Shown in pieces: positions 33,601-44,402 of a stretch of DNA of 64,000 bases; within the stretch, counting starts at the first letter, position 1, and each line of letters starts with the position of its first letter. Made by a program: the position numbers and the translations under genes. The notes beneath the pieces were generated by a model. That model was not told the DNA's origin. It worked only from the letters and a program-made list of their open reading frames with translations, and searched no databases. Source of the DNA: Plumapathes pennacea (lineage: Eukaryota > Cnidaria > Anthozoa > Antipatharia > Myriopathidae); assembly GCA_964036295.1 (NCBI GenBank), contig OZ038463.1, positions 37,311,178-37,375,177 on the forward strand, read 5' to 3'.

Positions 33601-36113
33601 GCTCAAGGTAGCCGGGCAGTGTGGTGTCAAGCACTAACTTACAACGTGTAGCACTTTAATTGTGTCGTCATTTACTCGCCTTGTGGGATGGATGTTTTGT
33701 TATAAGACAACTTAACCCTATTACAGTCAACTATAGTGTGGAAAATCGATTTTTTTTTTCAAACATATTAGGCACATGTGCTTCGGGAACCGATCCTCGT
33801 AGTAGAAATTGTTAAACACGGTGATAGAGTTTGCTTTGTCAGTGGATGTTTCAAGAGTCAAAACTTACCCTCGGTAGTTGTGACGTACATTTCCAAAAAT
33901 GTGTGCCCGTGTATTCAGCATCTTATCTATCCTTCTACGTTTACGTTCACGCACCTGTTTTAGTTGATGTTCAGGTTCTTGTTTCGTTCCTCTCGCTCTT
34001 AGCTTTGTGTTTATTGTTGTTGTTGTTACTTTTTATCAGCCCAATGGTTCAGTTCCAGCTCTTACACAGCAAGTTCCCTCTGTGCAGCTCAGCGACAAGG
34101 GGTTTGCTCTTGTCTACGTACATTAAGTTCATCAACTTATTTCCGGAAATCAAGCCACACGTCCAAGAGGTAAGGTTATCGCCGTGAGTGATAAAGAGGA
34201 ATCATATACGCAGAAGGAAAGATATGTTATAGCTTGGACTTGAGTGGAAACAGCATGTAGCTTAAAAGTACATTGCAAGGACACCACTGTACGAGCACAT
34301 AAGCTGATTCTTGTATGCAAGCATTCTGTCTTCACATCTTCAAATGCACATAAAGGCCGAAATATTCAAGTGCAAACATGGTAGTATTGCACTGTTCAGG
34401 GACTGTTTTATTTGCTTACATGACCACACTGTTTATTAGCTTACGTGACCACACTGTTTATTAGCTTACGTGACCACACCGTTTATTAGCTTACTGTACG
34501 TGACCACACTGTTGATTTGCTTACGTCGCCACACTGTTTGTGACCACCCTGTTTATTAGCCTACGTGACCACACTGTTTATTTGCTTACGTGATCACACT
34601 GTTGTATTGCATGCCGACAGATTTACGAGTTTTCAAAAAAGAAAATTAGTTATATGCTTTTTTCTTAGATCCTGCGAAGTGATTCCAACTTGAAGAACTC
34701 TGATGCAGAAATTCAGCAAAGGGCTTTGGAATATTTGAGACTGAGTACAGTTGCTACACCTGATGTTCTTGTGAGTAGATTCACGCCGGGCCTTGTGTTT
34801 GAAACTTGTTCACGGTCCACGGGACTCTGTGTACAATGATTATCTGAAGTGCCAATATAAAAATATTTTCATCAAATCCAGTTTGTCTTGTTTGCTTGTT
34901 TTCTTCTGGAGAAGTCTGTAATCTTTTGTGTGGGTTTACATTGCACCTGAAAAACAACACTCCTTTATAATACCATTAATAATACTCTATTTGTTGCTTC
35001 CAGGACATTACTGGGTGTTTCGTACTTTAACTGCTAAAACCTCTGTTTATTTGCAGGCAACTGTTCTCGAAGAGATGCCTCCTTTTCCTGAAAGAGAATC
35101 TTCCATTTTAGCTAAACTCAAGAAAAAGAAGATTGTTCCTCCAAGTGGTGAAAAGGAAGAGAAAGCGTCGGAAGCAGTGGAAAAACCAACGACCAACGGG
35201 CAAATTCCTGTCTCCATACCTGAACCGGCTGTTCAGGTATGATCATGTTTTACGCAACACAACGCAATGTACGTTGGTTGGGATAGTACGGGTTAGAGTA
35301 ATCTCCAGGAAGACTGTTGTTGACTGGCGTTTAGATCACCCACTCACTAACTTTTCTGCTTTTTTCACTTCAGGTTCCAAACCCGGCAATGCAAGCAGGT
35401 GAGTATAATGTTACGTACCGTCCGAAAACAAAGATAGCAATTCAAATGTAAACAAAGCAATCTATGGTTCGACAAAAGAGCCGTTTTTGGCAAGTCGGGC
35501 GCGTCAAGTTAATCTCGATGCGTCTCTCCAGAATGTTCAAGTTGCCTTATAGTATAATCTTGCTAACGGCTCGGGTAGAGATTACAAAATTCGATAAAAC
35601 GCTGTCACAACAGCCCCGAAGGAACGTTACTAAACATGCGCAGTAGTTATCGACCCAGATCTGGAACAGCAACACTGTTAATGCGCCACGTTAATAGCGT
35701 CCTTCTCTAATAAGTAGAAACGTCTTTTGTGGTTGTGTTAAAGTGGTTCAGTTCTCGGATGGCAGACCGATGTCCAGCATTAGTCTGACGCGCAGACGTT
35801 TTTTGAATTACCAAAAAACTGTTGCTTATGGAATTTTGTTATGTAGATGAAGCGTTCTATCGATACACAGCTCGTTGGAGAGAAGGGGAGAGGTCTCACT
35901 TGGAATTTTGGTTCGGTTGCAGATCTGATTTCTGCCAGTCCGGCACCAAGCAGGGAGCACTCTGGTGGAGGGGGTGGAGGTCTTCTTGTTGATGTCTTCG
36001 AGAGCTCACCAACTCCCATCGCTGGGAGTGCACCACCCCTCACTCCTGGTGCAGAGGAGTACCTAAACAAGTATGTGCTATAATAGTAATAAATAATAAT
36101 AATAATAATAATG

Positions 36114-36183
<70 letters not shown>

Positions 36184-38371
36184 TAATAATAATAATAATA
36201 ATGATAATAATAATGATACTAATAATGATAATGATAATAATGATAATAATAATAATAAAAGTCATGTGGCCAAATATACATTTTGTTTTCAAGGTTTGTA
36301 TGCAAGAACACTGGAGTTTTATTTGAGAACGACATTATTCAAGTTGGTGTCAAAGCTGAATTCAAGGAGGGACAAGGTATGCCAACTGTTTGCTTGTTCC
36401 TTGAGTGTCCGTCTTCGAGAGAGTTCACCGTGCTTAACCCTTACCTATTTCGTTTTCAGGTCGTATAGGACTATTCTATGGAAACAAGACTGCATCGCAG
36501 TTTCTTTCCTTTGGCGCAGTTATCCACCTACCAGGGGACTTGAGTAACCATATCCTTTGATCAGTCCACTTAGTCCTTTGGTGATGAGAGCTCATCACTC
36601 TATAAGAATGTTTGGGAAAGTTGCCTTGTAACAAATGAACGTTCATGGGTTGTGAAATGTAAAAAATTATACTGGTCTCGTTTATGCAATCATTCTTTGA
36701 CACCACTGTACAACTCAGAGCAGAAGCGAAGCCTGTGCCAAATACTGTTGAGGGTGGAGCACAAATCCAACAAGTGATAAATCTTGAATGTCTAGCAGAC
36801 TTTTACACTAAACCCGCTATCGAACTATCGTTCAGGTAAGTTAGCAACCTTCCAGACACTGAAGGCTCGCGTTATACTTTTAATGTGCCCTTCGCTTGTT
36901 ACACAGGGGCGGAAGGGTTTTAACGTCTTTCTTCTGTCGACAGTGTGAATGGTCTTGGTCAACGCTTGGTGTTACCGTTGCCTGCCTTCATGTCCAAGTT
37001 CTTTACTCCGTCAGAAATGAACTCGCAAGATTTCTTCTCCAGATGGAAACAACTTGGAAAGTGAGTTCTGCTGAGTGCAGGAGAAATGGCGCAGATAAAT
37101 TATTAGATTATTTAGATTAATAGATTAATTGTTAGATTAATTAAAGATTAACTTTTGTGTCCGTGCTCTTTCTTGTGTTAGCCCGTCTCAAGAATGTCAG
37201 AAGATCTTTGCAGCTAAATTTCACATGGAGAATGAAACCATTGCAACAAAGGTATTGTTGTCCGTAACCGTGTCAACACTTGCTCAGTCTACGATCTTTT
37301 TAAGATATTTGAATGTTAGTGGTATAGCGTACGTAGGGTTAGTGTTAGTGATGGGAACAAACGAATTGGCAAACGGACACAAAAGTCACCTGGGCTGCTG
37401 CCCGAAGCCTTGTTATCGTATTATCATCGCAGAATTGGATTCTTTGGTGTACGATGCGATGATCAAAAAAACTCAAAAACGCTCAAAATACCGCATTATT
37501 TTTCAAGCAAGATGTTGGATAAATTATAAAACCAGAGGAGGCATGGGTACTAAAAATACGGAATCCGCTGAGTGGAAATCGACCGACCGTGGTGATGGCA
37601 CCATAAATACCAGTCGTTTTCCCTAGTTTATTATCTATATATAATAGTATCCCTCTTTTAGCTTTAGTAACCCAGGGCGTTCCCATATTGTCGTTTTGTA
37701 TTTCCACAGCTGGTAGGGTTTGGAATGAGAGTTCTACAAAATGTGGACCCTAATCCTGAGAATTATGTCTCTGCCGGGATAGTTAACACAAAATCCGCCC
37801 AAATCGGAACACTGCTGCGACTGGAGCCGAATAAACAGGCCCAGGTGAGAGAAACTCAGAAACAAAGCTAGGCTGTAGCGCTCACGGTGGAGCTGTTGAA
37901 TAACACAAACCTGCTGACGAATTCTCGGCACCCCTCCCCTCTTGTTTGCACTGTTGAAAGGTTTTAGACGTTTTATTTAAACGTTTTAAACCGTTTAAAA
38001 ATTCCACGTAACGTGCGGACGAAAACAAAGGATTCAATATTTATTAAATTGGAAAATCCCTACAAATCACGTACTATAGTAGGAACCTTAAACAAAGGTT
38101 AGGTTTCCGATTTATTGTTTGCAAAACGACGCTACGAGGACCCAGAACATCAGTGATTACGTTGTGGGATCCAGTAGTCCTAATTGTCAGCCTTATGATT
38201 TGAGTTAGATGAAACTGCAATGGCAAATTGTTGAGTTACGTTCCTTTTCTATTTGTCCTAATCATCAAATCTTTGTTTTCTCTCTGTTTGTAGATGTACC
38301 GACTGACAATACGAACCTCAAAACCAAAAGTATCCGAGGCACTTTGTGAAGCGCTAGAGAAGCAATTTTAA
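27306..38371 (+). CDS. AP2A: AP-2 adaptor complex subunit alpha
   Basis: Twenty-five exons join in frame to 943 aa (human 939-977): 27306-27369, 27545-27613, 27778-27920, 29364-29687, 30161-30262, 30392-30500, 30763-30824, 30968-31056, 31173-31244, 31898-31994, 32407-32544, 33064-33171, 33435-33607, 34040-34169, 34669-34770, 35057-35236, 35374-35398, 35923-36070, 36294-36376, 36460-36549, 36712-36835, 36944-37060, 37182-37251, 37710-37844, 38294-38371. The protein is the large alpha subunit of the clathrin adaptor AP-2 at the plasma membrane. The helical trunk (1 to ~620) carries [14 protein letters not shown] and basic [10 protein letters not shown], the PIP2-binding end. The hinge is short (about 655-700, with [10 protein letters not shown]). 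The ear (from about 712) has [28 protein letters not shown] and the platform tryptophan in FFSRWKQL. One intron is AT-AC. A 25-base microexon codes VPNPAMQA in the hinge. The number of alpha paralogs cannot be told from here. Confidence 0.96.
28291..28531. mobile_element. 241-bp MITE in AP2A intron 3
   Basis: Inverted ends GGGCCCGGTTTTTC-AAAGC and, inside, matching AATCCTGGATTA blocks define the element. No ORF and no clear target duplication. Confidence 0.65.
30638..30672 (+). repeat. poly-C tract then CT repeat, AP2A intron 6
   Basis: More than 30 C are followed by ACTCTCTCTC. The tract lies 90 bases before the exon 7 acceptor at 30763 and may act as an extended pyrimidine tract. Confidence 0.75.
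32609..33040. mobile_element. 432-bp MITE with TTA duplication in AP2A intron 11
   Basis: Ends AGCCCTGGCCAAACGAG at left and its inverse at right are flanked by TTA (32606-32608, 33041-33043). The element is built largely from direct and inverted copies of ACTTGCATCGACTTGC, likely transposase-binding repeats. TTA duplication fits PIF/Harbinger. It ends 23 bases before exon 12 of AP2A, so its right end supplies part of the acceptor region. Confidence 0.8.
33343..33392 (+). repeat. short ACCGACCAC minisatellite, AP2A intron 12
   Basis: Four units of (A/G)CCGACCAC(T/G)T(A/T) lie just upstream of the exon 13 acceptor. The same unit forms the larger array at 42596-42801 in ATG13. Confidence 0.75.
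34395..34610 (+). repeat. ~27-bp minisatellite, AP2A intron 14
   Basis: About eight units of TTAGCTTACGTGACCACACT plus GTTTA, some shortened, lie upstream of exon 15. Confidence 0.8.
35268..35335 (+). repeat. dispersed repeat, copy 2 of 3 (partial)
   Basis: GGGTTAGAGTAATCTCC and GAAGACTGTTGTTG match the copies at 3035-3150 (inverted) and 57190-57310. It lies in AP2A intron 16, just upstream of the 25-base microexon. Confidence 0.5.
36078..36258 (+). repeat. (AAT)n microsatellite, AP2A intron 18
   Basis: About 60 AAT triplets, with occasional GAT changes, fill the intron between exons 18 and 19. Long poly-isoleucine ORFs here are artefacts of the repeat. Confidence 0.95.
36550..36711 (+). 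other. AP2A: AT-AC (U12-type) intron of AP2A
   Basis: The intron begins ATATCCTTTG, the textbook U12 AT-AC donor. It has a branch-site match TTCTTTGAC (36693-36701; consensus TTCCTTRAY) and ends in AC at 36710-36711, 11 bases after the predicted branch A. This join gives [15 protein letters not shown], which aligns without gaps to vertebrate alpha-adaptin. Phase-compatible GT-AG alternatives delete conserved residues. Confidence 0.85.
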
Positions 38372-39749
38372 AACGACTTCCAGCAGCCTAGCCAGCCTTT
38401 GTGGCTGTGCACATTCTCCTTCGACAACGAAGCACAACAAGACAGCAGTTGGTAGCATTGTTCATGCGTGCATTTTGTAACTGCTGCTACAGTACTTTAT
38501 ATTCAGACATTGCCTGAACTGTAGCTCTTATATTCAAGACCTTCGGTGCATGTTGCGTTAGTGGTAGTGGGATTGATTGACTGAGAGGAACTGAAAAACT
38601 GAATTGATGTCTAGCGATGTAAGGAAGAATCTAGAATCGAAAAAACGTTTTGTTTCTGGTATAATTTTTGACAATATCCCTTCAATCAGGAAACAGTTGT
38701 TCCTGTCTTTTTCAGTCAATCGCCACTTCCTTCTTTCCACCAAGAGTATTTTTAGTTTATCCAGGATATTCTACCGAGTCGTTTACTTGTCACTGTTGTT
38801 TCAAGTCGTCCTCATGTGCATGAAACAGATAATTGACTGACTTAAGGAGTCGTTTGATATTTTTGATCAGTAAACTCCAGGGCTTTTACCCAACTATGAA
38901 GAGATGTCTCCAAAATTTTGAAACGACAACACGTTCGGTGTAACATACCAGGTGCTTCGTGTAAGGTTAAATGTAGTGTATCGGGTCGCTTTTCCACACG
39001 TGATAAGAGTAATTGACATATTTAGGCTTTAGGTTTTGATTGTAAGAGGCATAAAATATAATGATAGGTGGAGAATGTAGTTCAGCAGTGCTCTCCTGTC
39101 AATAGGGATTGTTCTGCTAGTACCCAGGCCCATTTGGACCAGGTGTGACGAAGGAAGGAATTTGCTTTTCATTCATGTATTAAAATTATGTTATGGATGA
39201 GGGTGGGTATTGTACACTTGTTATGTTTTTTTACTGTGGTAGGAGTAATATGCTTTTTTTTAGTTTGAATCTGCCTTGTCATTTCTTCTCACATCCACAG
39301 ACCTTATTTCAAAATATCAACATGTAAATGCTCCACTGACAACCCACTGACCATGATGTCCTGAACACCAGTTTAAACGTACTTGGCTAATCGAGAACTG
39401 TCGATCTCTGCGCCTAACCTGCGCATTGATCTAAAGAATTATTTCCTCGCTCATATTTGCCACTCGCTTAAGCATCAATGGATTCAGCTTTTGGGGCAAG
39501 TTACGGGAAATGAACCAATGTTTCTTCATTATTACTTTTTGTTTTGAAGCATCACATTAGCAACCCCCCCCCCCTTTTATTTCCTTTCGTTCCAAAAGGA
39601 ACTTTAAAAAAAACCCTTTATTTAAGTCTCAATATATATTTAACACTGCCGTGCTAATTGGGGAGACTTTAAATGCAAAAACAAAATATAAACTGAACGC
39701 AAATTCGTTAAGAATCCTAACTGGTCGGAGGCTAATCAGTTGGCTATTT
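38372..39749. other. AP2A 3' UTR and spacer
   Basis: No gene is supported. No canonical AATAAA is obvious soon after the stop; AT-rich stretches at 39050-39060 may serve. Confidence 0.4.
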
Positions 39750-39885
39750 ACATAGTGTGGCCGAGGATTTGAACTCAGGGCTACCGTGTTACAAACTCAT
39801 CTAGTGGTCAGAGCCGGACTTGAACTCGGGACCTCCGAACTTCAGGTCCAGCGCCTTACCCAATCGGCCACATTGCCCACCCCCC
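39750..39885 (-). mobile_element. tRNA-derived SINE head
   Basis: Read on the - strand, TGGCCGATTGGGTAAGGCGC resembles a tRNA A box region, and GAGTTCAAGTCCGG, 35 bases on, a B box. A second B-box-like GATTTGAACTCAGG nearby suggests a dimeric or repeated head. The ends do not pair as an acceptor stem, so it is not called a tRNA gene. Confidence 0.55.
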
Positions 39886-40140
39886 ACCCCTTACTGAGAA
39901 TGTGCCTTTATAAACTGTGCCTAAGTTCCCCACCCCAATCCCCACCCTTAATCCACGTAGAAAAACCTCGTTTTAAATGTCCCGACATGCTCTGTCCGAG
40001 AGAGGACTGGTGACAACATTTGTTTATTCGTCAAGATGGCGGAAGTGAGAATGATGTTTCTTCATTCGAGAACTACTGAATTAACAGTGAAAATCTTATT
40101 ATATCATCTGTGAAGCTTTTTCGTTTCATTCCCTGTCTAA
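39886..40140 (+). promoter_or_regulatory. ATG13 upstream region
   Basis: This spacer directly precedes the ATG13 start. It contains AAGATGGCGG near 40034, an out-of-frame upstream ATG with a YY1-like context (AAGATGGCGG). No TATA box is seen. Confidence 0.35.
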
Positions 40141-43100
40141 ATGGCTCAGGTCAACCGTAATTTTGGGTCGCAGGAGCAAAAAGATCTCAACAAATTCTTG
40201 AAGTTTTTGTCGCTGAAGGTATATGTTGTTTTGCCTTTTTTGTTGTTAGTGGAGTATTTTTTCACTGTGCTGGCAGTTTTCACTAATTCTATCGCGAAAG
40301 TTGTTTGCTGTTTTCTGGTTATTTTGGTCTCATCTCTCAAAGAACTATTTATTTGACACACTTAAGGTTAAAGTCACATTCGTTTATTTATGACAAGCCA
40401 TTTTCTCGGGACTTTAGTACGAAGTGCAGGTACAAAATTAGCTAACCAACCGACCAGGAGAACAATCTGCAAATTCGATCATCACTTTTAAATTTCATAT
40501 TTCCTATTTATTAAAATAATATATATAATGTCCAGGCCTATATGGCTTAAATATAAAATGCACTGTCTTCATCATCTCTAGCTATATGTAACTCGTGACT
40601 GATGGCATTTCCAAAATATATTATTGTTTTCGACAGGCTGTACAACTGATAGTTCAATTACGCTCTTCATCATCTCTAGCAATATGTAACTCATAACTGA
40701 TGACATTTCTACAATATTATTGTTCTCAACAGGCTGTACAACTGATAGTCCAATCACGCTTGGGAAACAAAGTCCACACAAAATCCAAGCCACATGCTAT
40801 GGGCCAGGACTGGGTATGGTAGAATATAATATTTTGTCATATTTCATTTGCTGTAATTTGTGAATAATTTTTACATTTAAAAATTAATTAAATTTTATTA
40901 ATTTAGTGCAAAAGAAAAAAAACAAACAAACAAACAAAAACAAAAACAAACAGGAAATTTAATAAATGAAACGGTGTCTCATAATTCTTTATTTGTGTTT
41001 GGTGCAAGTTTAATCTTGCTATAGAAGATATTCCTGAAGTGATGAAGGAAACCAAGAAGGCTATGAACAATCAACTCCCATCTAAAGACAGTCCCATGTG
41101 CGTGGAGATTTCTCTCAAGACCAATGAGGTATTGAAATTAGAAGTATGATATTATTAATGAAGTTTATTAAAAGTTCTGAAAACTAGTTTTCTGATACAG
41201 ATGCCATTTCAGGCATATATTATGAACAGTATTCTTTGTTTTCAAACAGTATAAATGACAAGTGCTGACAGTTAAGTGTTCATAGACATGCTTGTGAGGG
41301 AAGTAGGCCAGTTTGGCTTTTTGACAAGAGTATATAGCTACAGATCACTGTGCATGTACTCTGTGGTCTGATTTTAATGAAGCAAATAATAACGAACAAA
41401 AGTAAGCATTTAAGTCTACTAAACAAAAGGTGTTAATTGGTTAAGATTCATTTACAGGTAAATTGTAAAATGTTCAGATGCATAAGGATACCTATAATGT
41501 AGCGATTGATGTTACTTTTGTAAAATATTATTTTTGTCTTTAAGGGGGACACTATGATCCTGGAGATGTGGTGCCTTGGACTGAATGACAGGTTGCTTCA
41601 TGTAAACTTATACTTACTGCACAATGAATTGTTGCATTGCATTAAATTTGCCACAGTTTTTAATCAATGTTTTCTTGTTTTTGTTAAAGAGTGGACAATA
41701 ATGCGAAAGTAACTTACACTGTGTACAACAAAATGGGAATTTTGTTAAAGTCTTTGGCATCGGTTTCAAGGGTGACACCTGCTTACAAGTTGGCCAGGAA
41801 ACAGGGTCCTGACTTTATCCTCTGCTACAGGTCATAATATTTTTATTATGATGTTTATAATAAATGTTAGTTTACACATTTCAGACATTGACGAGTATCC
41901 CCATCCCATATTATATGGGAGTTTAACCCCCCCTCCCCTCCCCCCCAATTTTAGTGACTAGTAAATGTTTTTGTCTTGGTCCTCTTATCAGGGTGTACTT
42001 TGGAGATGCAAGGGTTCAAGAGTTGGGAGATGGTAAGTTCAATATTATTTAACCCTAGACCCATTGCAATTCAGATTGTGCATTTAATCAACCAATGCAT
42101 ACTTATGGTGAACCACTCACTTCAAGTAAACCAGCTATGTCCAACTTAAGAAAAAAAATGTATAATGGATTGCTTAGTCCTCCTAATACTATTCATATTG
42201 TGTGCAAACATCTCTAAATTAAACTCAGACATAATAAGAAATATAGATCAATATTTGTTGTCCTCATTGACAGGTTTCAAGTCTCTCCGAGTGGGTTCTA
42301 TTGGAACTCCTGTTGGCTCCATCTCCTTGTCAACAGCTTACAGGACCAAGCTTACTCTACCAGAAAGGTGCATGCCCTCTAAATTGGTTTTCTTGTTGCA
42401 CTTAAAAAAATAAAAAAGTGAAACACTGCATACAGATGGATGTGTGTCATTTCTACAATGTTGGATACAAAGGAGCTCCAAATAAACGGACTAAAATTCC
42501 CTTGCAGAGTAGAAAATTCAGTAATGCAAAGAAATATCCTAAGTATCTCTCGGTGATTGTGAAACAAGTCGAACTGTCGGTTTGTGGTCGGTAGACGATT
42601 TACCGACCACATACCGACCACATACCAACCACGTTATCGACCACGTTACCGATCACATTACCGACCACATACCGACAACATACCGACCACGTTACCGGCC
42701 ACGTTTACCGATTACGTTACCGACCACATAGCGACCCGTTACCGACCACATGCCGACCACGTTACGACCACATACCGACCACGTTACCGACCATATTGCG
42801 ACAGTTCAACTTGTTCACAATTACCGTTTCTATATGCCTGTTTTGTAGTCAAACATAATTCCTGGCACACTATGAACGTTATTAGGTCAAGCGGACGCAA
42901 GTGGTCTAATACTGGTATTTTTATGATTATATTTAATATTATTATTTTTGTTTGCGTCTGTAGATCAACTGTGACTGTGACCAATGACTATTTTCGTCCT
43001 GTATCAAAGGACGGGGACCCCACCGTACCCAACTTGCCGATGGATGTGAGGTAACGTCATGTGACGCAAACTTGATTCTGGTTGGTTAACGTACGTATGT

Positions 43101-44314
43101 GTAAGACTTTCCACGAGTTGGATGTATTGATCAATCAATCCGTTTCTCTAAATAAAGTAATTAGTTACTGACTAAACCTCGTGGACTATCTTGGTGTAAT
43201 TTTTGAAGCTATTTGCAATATGCAAATAGCTTCTATGTCGGCGTTTGGGCGATAGTTGAATCGCCGTTCGGCCCATCTCATTAGGTCATTAAAATGCTCC
43301 CCCTCTAGGTGGCAAAAACTACTGAGGGGGGAGGAGCATGAAGTGTTATCCATATAAAAGCCGCCGTGGTACAGGTCCTGTGAGAAAGTTTGTCTTTTAT
43401 AATCTACTTAACACAAAGAATGCACAGAGAGATTTCCAGTAAAGGGTTTCCGTGCTAATGTTATAACTTTGCAACAGAATGTCAGAAGCAAAATTACCTC
43501 TCCAGGGAGGGGTTTTCTAAATATAATTGGCTCTCTCGCACGTGGAAATTCAAGGCATTATTTAATGGCGGCTGTGAGTGTTGCCGATTCTTTGGTTGCA
43601 TGTGGAAATCTGCTCCCCCTTCAGGCCCCGGCTGACACATCCGTAGTATCTGGCAAACAGGCGGCACAGATTCACATTTAGAGCGACATTTCTGGACACA
43701 TTTGCGAATATACGCTCCGCTCACAAAAGAAGGAACACAGCTGTATGGTGTGACCATGACATATGTTTTGGCAAAGGTAAAAGCTTATTCCGAGTTTTTT
43801 TGCGTTCGCTGATATGTTTGTTGATATGATTTCATGCCATAATTGCAAATGCAGATCGCTGTGGTATGTCTGAGTTGTTTGTTTATAAAATTGTCTCGAG
43901 CGGATTCTGTCACTAATGAAAAATCGACAGGAAATTTTACTGTGAATCCTTTTCACCATCGTTCGAATAGCACGAGAAACAGGTTTGTTCGGCTGGAGTG
44001 TGTTACGTTACGAAACTATTATAACGAGTCAAAATCTGGTTTACCTCGCATGATATGTTTGTTGACACATGATTTCATGACCAGATCGACTGTGGTTTGT
44101 CTGAGTTGTTTGTTTACAAAAATTGTCTCTAGCGGGTTTTGTCGCTAATGAAAAATCGACTGAAAAGTCGACAGGAAATTTTACTGTGAATCTATTTCAC
44201 CACCGTTCGAAGAGCACGAGAAACCAGCAAAGGTTTCATGCTAGTTGCTAGTTGCTAGTTGCTAGTTGCGATTTGCTAGTTGCTAGTTGCTAGTTGCGAT
44301 AATAATAATAATAA

Positions 44315-44402
<88 letters not shown>

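Noticed and set aside
35780..36292. Long - strand ORF rich in isoleucine and + strand poly-Ile ORFs
   Set aside because: They are translations of the (AAT)n microsatellite in AP2A intron 18.
36543..36723. GT-AG joins for the AP2A ear intron (donor GTAACC after 36543)
   Set aside because: Phase-compatible AG acceptors (exon from 36721 or 36724) delete conserved residues, whereas the AT-AC join aligns without gaps.
39750..39885. tRNA gene on the - strand
   Set aside because: A- and B-box-like motifs are present, but the acceptor stem does not pair and a second B-box-like copy lies adjacent; this fits a SINE.
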